From Methylobacterium sp. E-066 (GTDB lineage: Bacteria > Pseudomonadota > Alphaproteobacteria > Rhizobiales > Beijerinckiaceae): a stretch of 64,000 nt of DNA. The stretch covers positions 1-64,000 of the forward strand of contig NZ_JAKSYO010000125.1 in assembly GCF_022829635.1 (NCBI RefSeq). The letters are read 5' to 3'. The notes beneath the pieces are model-generated. The model was given only the letters and a program-made list of their open reading frames with translations, did no database searches and had not been told where the DNA came from. Shown here one piece after another: positions 61,623 to 64,000 of the stretch (position 1 is its first letter; every line of letters begins with the position of its first letter). Made by a program: the position numbers and the translations under genes.

Positions 61623-63488
61623 GTGCCTGATTCCTCCGCCGCGCGATGGCGCGCTGCCGGGCGCGGCGCGGCCGTTGAGAGTTCCCGAAACTTGCCCTTC
61701 CCGACCCTGCCCGCCCCCCTCGCGCGGGCCCTGTCCGAGCGCGGCTACGCCGATCCCACCCCGGTCCAGGCCGCGGTGCTGGAGGCTGCGGCCGGCGCCC
61801 GCGACCTCCTCGTCTCAGCCCAGACCGGCTCCGGCAAGACCGTGGCATACGGTCTCGCCATGGCCGACATGTTCTTCGGCAAGTCTACTCGCGATAGTGC
61901 CGATGATGACGCGTCCGGGGGTGAGACGCTGCCGCCGCCCGGTGCGCCGCTCGCCCTGGTGATCGCTCCGACCCGGGAGCTGGCGCTTCAGGTCCAGCGC
62001 GAACTGCTGTGGCTCTACGCCCCGGCCGGCGGGCGCGTCACCGCCTGCGTCGGCGGCATGGATCCCCGCCGCGAGGCCCGGATGCTCGCTGACGGCACCC
62101 ATATCGTGGTCGGCACCCCGGGCCGCCTGCGCGATCATCTGGAGCGCCGCAACCTCGACCCGACGGCCCTGCGCGCCGTCGTGCTCGACGAGGCCGACGA
62201 GATGCTCGATCTCGGCTTCCGCGAGGATATCGAGTTCATTCTCTCGGGGACGCCTCCCGAGCGGGCGACCTACCTGTTCTCCGCGACCCTGCCGAAGGCG
62301 ATCGAGTCGCTGGCCGAGCGCTACCAGCGCAACGCCCTGCGGCTGGCGATCAAGGGCGAGAGCAAGGGCCACGCCGACATCGCCTACCGGGCGGTGCGGA
62401 TCATGCCCCGGGAGACCGAGCACGTGGTGCTCAACCTCCTGCGCGAGGCGGATGCGCCGACCGCGATCGTGTTCTGCAACACCCGCAACGCGGTGCGCCA
62501 TCTCCAGGCCAGCCTGACCGAGCGCGGCTTCTCGGTGGTCGCGCTCTCGGGCGAGCTCGGACAGGGCGAGCGCAATGCCGCTCTCCAGGCTCTGCGCGAC
62601 GGCCGGGCCCGAGTCTGCGTCGCCACGGATGTCGCCGCCCGCGGCATCGACCTGCCCGGCTTGAGCCTGGTCATCCACGCCGACCTGCCGCACGACGCCG
62701 AGGTGCTCCAGCACCGCAGCGGGCGCACCGGCCGCGCCGGCCGCAAGGGCACCTCGGTGCTCCTGATCCCGAATTCCCGGCGCCGCCGCGCCGAGCAGAT
62801 GTTCGCCATCGCCAAGGTCAGCCCGGACTGGTCCGGCCCGCCCTCGGCCGACGACATCCGGAAGCTTGATGGCGAGCGCATGCTCTCCGACCCGCTCTTC
62901 TCCGAGCCCCCGGCCGAGGAGGATGTCGCGCTGGCCGGCGCCCTGCTCGCCGGCAAGACGCCCGAAGAGCTCGCCGCGCTGCTAGCCCGGGTCTACCGCA
63001 CCCGCCTGCCGGCGCCTGAAGAGGTCAGCGATCCCGGCGAGGGCCGTGCGCCCCGCGGCGTCAGCGAGCGGCCGCCCTACGACCCGATGAATCCCGAGCA
63101 GATCGCCGCCCTCGGGCCGGCGGTGTGGTTCCGGCTCAATCTCGGCCGGCGCGACAATGCCGATCCGCGCCGCCTGTTGCCGATGCTGACCCGCCGCGGC
63201 GGCATCGGCCGCCAGGAGATCGGGGCGATCCGGATCTTCGACCGGGAGACCAAGTTCGAGATCCGCGGCAATGCCGCCGCGCGCTTCGCTGAATCCTTCG
63301 CCCGCAACGGCTCGCCGGAGATTCAGGTCGAGGCGCTGGCGGGCGACGCCGGTCCGGCCGAGCGCAAGAGCGCCCCCAGTGGTCCGAAGGGTTTCGCCAG
63401 CCCGCGGGCCGGCAAGCACCAGCGCCACGCCGAGCGGTCCGGTCCCCGGCCCGATTCCAAGCCGGGCCGGAACACCGGCCGCAGCTGA
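61623..63488 (+). CDS. DEAD-box RNA helicase (DbpA/DeaD-like)
   Basis: An ATP-dependent RNA helicase of 621 aa. Q motif (FPTLP...TPVQ), motif I AQTGSGKT, Ia PTRELALQ, motif II DEAD (VVLDEADEML), III SAT, V VATDVAARGIDLPG and VI HRSGRTGRAGRKG are in order. A C-terminal DbpA-type RNA-binding domain (about 505-570) and a Lys/Arg/Gly tail follow. Probable role is 23S rRNA or cold-shock RNA remodelling. The start is GTG at 61623. A later TTG within the leader is possible. The first 25 residues are not conserved. Confidence 0.92.
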   Translation: MPDSSAARWRAAGRGAAVESSRNLPFPTLPAPLARALSERGYADPTPVQAAVLEAAAGARDLLVSAQTGSGKTVAYGLAMADMFFGKSTRDSADDDASGGETLPPPGAPLALVIAPTRELALQVQRELLWLYAPAGGRVTACVGGMDPRREARMLADGTHIVVGTPGRLRDHLERRNLDPTALRAVVLDEADEMLDLGFREDIEFILSGTPPERATYLFSATLPKAIESLAERYQRNALRLAIKGESKGHADIAYRAVRIMPRETEHVVLNLLREADAPTAIVFCNTRNAVRHLQASLTERGFSVVALSGELGQGERNAALQALRDGRARVCVATDVAARGIDLPGLSLVIHADLPHDAEVLQHRSGRTGRAGRKGTSVLLIPNSRRRRAEQMFAIAKVSPDWSGPPSADDIRKLDGERMLSDPLFSEPPAEEDVALAGALLAGKTPEELAALLARVYRTRLPAPEEVSDPGEGRAPRGVSERPPYDPMNPEQIAALGPAVWFRLNLGRRDNADPRRLLPMLTRRGGIGRQEIGAIRIFDRETKFEIRGNAAARFAESFARNGSPEIQVEALAGDAGPAERKSAPSGPKGFASPRAGKHQRHAERSGPRPDSKPGRNTGRS

Positions 63489-63504
63489 TTTTTTGGGATT
63501 TTCC

Positions 63505-63526
63505 CCGGGGGCGTCGTCCCCCGGGC
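63505..63526. terminator. Hairpin between converging genes
   Basis: CCCGGGGG (63505-63512) pairs perfectly with CCCCCGGG (63519-63526) around a 6-nt loop. T-tracts lie before it on the + strand rather than after it, so an intrinsic terminator is uncertain. It lies between the helicase stop and the end of the next minus-strand gene. Confidence 0.35.
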
Positions 63527-63533
63527 GGGAATG

Positions 63534-64000
63534 TCAAAAAACCTTCTTGACGGCGTCGCCCAGCGCGTCGACGCTCTCCTTCAGCTTCCGTCCGGCGGGC
63601 GCCAGGGACGGGAGCTTGATGCCGAGCACCTCTGTCTCCTCGTCGGCCGGCTCCGCCTGCGCGACGGTCGCGGCCGCAGCGCCGGGCTTGGCGGCGTCCG
63701 CGGTCTTCTTCGCCATGGGCGGCTTGTTCACGGCCACCGCCTTGCGGGCGGTCTTCTCGGACGAAGCTGCGGCTGGTGTCGTCGCGACCGGCTTGGCCGC
63801 AGGTACCGCGGCGGGCGCGACCACATCGCGGGCCCGGACCGTTTCCGACGCGCGCGGCGGCTGCAGCGCCGCGGTGCGGGTCGGTGGCAGCGGCACGACC
63901 ACCTGACGGGTGGCGATCGGCGTCACCGGGGTCGGCGTGGGAATACGCTTGGTCGGCGCCTCGGGCACGGCCACGCTCTTGGCGGGAGCCACAGCGGCGA
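63534..64000 (-). CDS. Partial Ala/Pro/Lys-rich protein, hypothetical (5' end off window)
   Basis: The visible 155 codons are the C-terminal part of a longer protein, because the frame stays open to the window edge. The chain is rich in Ala, Pro, Thr and Lys (likely disordered) with AKPVATTPAAASSEKTARKA in the middle. It ends in a predicted amphipathic helix (LKESVDALGDAVKKVF). The composition suggests a linker or DNA/cell-wall-binding tail, but no family is recognised. The stop is at 63534. Confidence 0.6.
   Translation of the reverse strand, partial: AAVAPAKSVAVPEAPTKRIPTPTPVTPIATRQVVVPLPPTRTAALQPPRASETVRARDVVAPAAVPAAKPVATTPAAASSEKTARKAVAVNKPPMAKKTADAAKPGAAAATVAQAEPADEETEVLGIKLPSLAPAGRKLKESVDALGDAVKKVF

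Overview
The window is very GC-rich, densely coded DNA of an alphaproteobacterium. The order pyrH-frr-cdsA-dxr-rseP-bamA-lpxD-fabZ-lpxA-lpxI-lpxB is an alphaproteobacterial envelope cluster. LpxI (rather than LpxH), a candidate CtrA box, a candidate EcfG-type general-stress promoter and an HWE-family histidine kinase all fit Hyphomicrobiales (Rhizobiales), and Methylobacteriaceae is my best guess. The taxonomy is inference from gene content, not a database result. I see no rRNA, tRNA, CRISPR array, prophage, integrase or insertion sequence. Functions are assigned from motifs and family resemblance read by eye.

Layout. 1-711: a terminator of an off-window gene, a mosaic of hairpin repeats and one tiny membrane ORF. 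735-2452: a lipid kinase and a metallophosphoesterase, translationally coupled and divergent from pyrH. 2639-6183: pyrH, frr, cdsA, dxr. 6188-9790: a TetR regulator divergent from an EmrA/EmrB-type efflux pair, with two near-identical palindromic operators between them. 10211-18954: rseP, bamA and the lipid A genes lpxD, fabZ, lpxA, lpxI, lpxB. 19167-23850: small exported proteins, a 2-oxoglutarate/iron oxygenase and an SbmA/BacA-like ABC transporter, then a small secreted protein behind a consensus EcfG promoter.

23929-28254: the Entner-Doudoroff pair edd-eda, a periplasmic asparaginase and a small ORF. 28497-34627: an acyltransferase, then a likely operon (MFS - phosphoesterase - ArsB-like carrier - duplicated YdcZ carrier). 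34774-39389: a sigma-54 response regulator with its histidine kinase, a degenerate HPt protein and an HWE kinase. 39659-41341: a UbiB-type kinase-like protein. 41422-50979: a LacI-controlled sugar-acid locus. Its left arm holds an FMN hydroxy-acid dehydrogenase, a lactonase, an MFS carrier, uronate dehydrogenase, a cytoplasmic substrate-binding-like protein and a second MFS carrier. Its right arm holds a racemase-family protein and a hydroxypyruvate-isomerase-like protein. A perfect 16-bp palindrome lies between the left arm and lacI, and a degenerate version precedes the right arm. 50992-57011: a TonB-dependent receptor, an aminotransferase/2-hydroxyacid dehydrogenase pair and an orphan branched-chain amino acid binding protein. 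57321-64000: a second-type IF-1, an EamA exporter, a sulfite-oxidase-like protein with a flavin reductase, a Ca2+/H+ antiporter, a DbpA-like helicase and a partial Ala/Pro-rich ORF.

How the genes work together. The first third builds the envelope: nucleotide and phospholipid precursors (pyrH, cdsA), isoprenoid precursor (dxr), outer-membrane assembly (bamA), regulated proteolysis (rseP) and lipid A. uppS, often found between frr and cdsA, is absent there. The LacI locus looks like oxidative uronate/aldonate catabolism: uptake, oxidation to aldarolactone, ring opening, then further oxidation or isomerisation. The aldarate dehydratase step is not in the window. The least explained elements are the coupled udh/substrate-binding-like protein, the four-gene carrier/phosphoesterase operon, the molybdoenzyme/reductase pair and the degenerate HPt.
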